Assembly: GCF_010726245.1 (NCBI RefSeq)
Contig: NZ_AP022561.1
Location: forward strand, 3,162,001 to 3,226,000
Direction: 5' to 3'
DNA from: Mycolicibacterium aichiense
GTDB lineage: Bacteria > Actinomycetota > Actinomycetes > Mycobacteriales > Mycobacteriaceae
DNA length: 64,000 bases
The position numbers were made by a program, and so were the translations under genes. Below the pieces are notes generated by a model. The model had not been told where the DNA came from and searched no databases. It worked only from the letters and a program-made list of their open reading frames with translations. How positions within the stretch are numbered: the stretch's first letter is position 1; every line of letters starts with the position of its first letter. Below are positions 63,570 through 64,000 of the stretch, one piece after another.

Positions 63570-64000
63570 ATGAGGTCAACGTCGACCACAAGTAACGCCG
63601 AGCCGCTTGGGCCGGACTCCCTGACGTGGAAATACTTCGGCGATCTGCGCACCGGGATGCTCGGGGTGTGGATCGGCTCGCTGCAGAACATGTACCCGCA
63701 GCTGGGCGCTGGAGTGGAAGAGCATTCGATCCTGCACCGCGAGCCGCTTCAGCGGGTGGCCCGGTCGGTGTATCCGATCATGGGCGTGGTGTACGACGGG
63801 GAGCGAGCCCGTCAGACCGGTGAGCAGATCAAGGGATTCCACCGCGGCATCAAGGGCGTCGACGCCGCGGGCCGGCGCTATCACGCGCTGGACCCCGAAA
63901 CGTTCTACTGGGCGCACGCCACGTTCTTCATGTTGATCCTGAAGGTGGCCGAATACTTCTGCGGCGGCCTGACCGAGGCCGAAAAGCGCCAGCTGTTCGA
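63570..64000 (+). CDS. MpaB/DUF2236-family oxygenase (5' part)
   Basis: Starts at the leaderless ATG and runs off the right edge, so about 143 residues are visible. Segments DSLTWKYFGDLRTGMLGVW, LQRVARSVYPIMGVVYDG, GFHRGIKGVDAAGRRYHALD and FYWAHATFFMLILKVAEY match the DUF2236/MpaB_Lcp catalytic family of heme-containing oxygenases (latex-clearing proteins and mycophenolic-acid MpaB). The RT/RxY and conserved HxxI-type residues typical of the family can be seen, but the C-terminal half is missing from the window. Substrate unknown. It is divergent from the cyclase gene. Confidence 0.85.
   Translation, partial: MRSTSTTSNAEPLGPDSLTWKYFGDLRTGMLGVWIGSLQNMYPQLGAGVEEHSILHREPLQRVARSVYPIMGVVYDGERARQTGEQIKGFHRGIKGVDAAGRRYHALDPETFYWAHATFFMLILKVAEYFCGGLTEAEKRQLF

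Overview
The window is high-GC actinobacterial chromosome and reads as a rapidly growing Mycobacterium (Mycolicibacterium-type). The gene order der-cmk-rluB-scpB-scpA-ParA, xerD-Nudix-pyrG-mctB-steA-recN-nadK-tlyA, tyrS-mpg, arg cluster and pheST follows, in inverted orientation, the M. tuberculosis Rv1713 to Rv1649 backbone as I remember it. A complete 16S-23S-5S rRNA operon lies directly downstream of tyrS. This is the known location of the second rRNA operon (rrnB) of rapid growers and it is absent from slow growers. The 16S gene also has the short helix 18 typical of rapid growers. I do not name a species.

Layout. 1-18100: a minus-strand housekeeping run for chromosome segregation, RNA and ribosome maturation, nucleotide and NADP supply, DNA repair, copper efflux and cell division. 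It is interrupted only by one plus-strand secreted-protein gene (11576-12538). 18158-23850: rrnB with its terminator, spacers, leader and one clear promoter. 23889-35046: tyrS, mpg, an ABC exporter with a TetR regulator, small proteins, a large hydrolase/acyl-CoA-synthetase fusion, an ABC-F ATPase and a polytopic membrane protein. 35024-36698: three tandem single-pass membrane proteins of unknown function. 36732-45101: the complete argCJBDFRGH operon, with 4-base overlaps at all but one junction. 45169-48707: pheST. 48827-53733: an FMN glutamate-synthase-like oxidoreductase, a 13E12-type DUF222/HNH protein, and a 7Fe ferredoxin/FAD-oxidoreductase pair divergent from a TetR gene. 54409-61606: an mceABCDEF operon with no yrbE permease genes beside it. 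61728-64000: a rhomboid-like membrane protein, a class III adenylate cyclase and the 5' part of an MpaB-type oxygenase.

How it works together. Most minus-strand genes are coupled by ATGA, GTGA or TGATG overlaps, so they form a few long transcription units. The arg genes, with their own ArgR, make arginine from glutamate. scpA, scpB, the ParA-family gene and xerD form a chromosome organisation and segregation neighbourhood. Several genes show a TANNNT -10 box 6-7 bases before the start codon, the mycobacterial arrangement for leaderless mRNA, and I used this to choose starts.

Least explained parts: the three tandem single-pass ectodomain proteins facing a polytopic membrane protein (33733-36698); the yrbE-less mce operon with a duplicated 15-bp operator-like site; and the degenerate adenylation domain of the 996-residue fusion. 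I found no CRISPR array, prophage, insertion sequence or tRNA gene.
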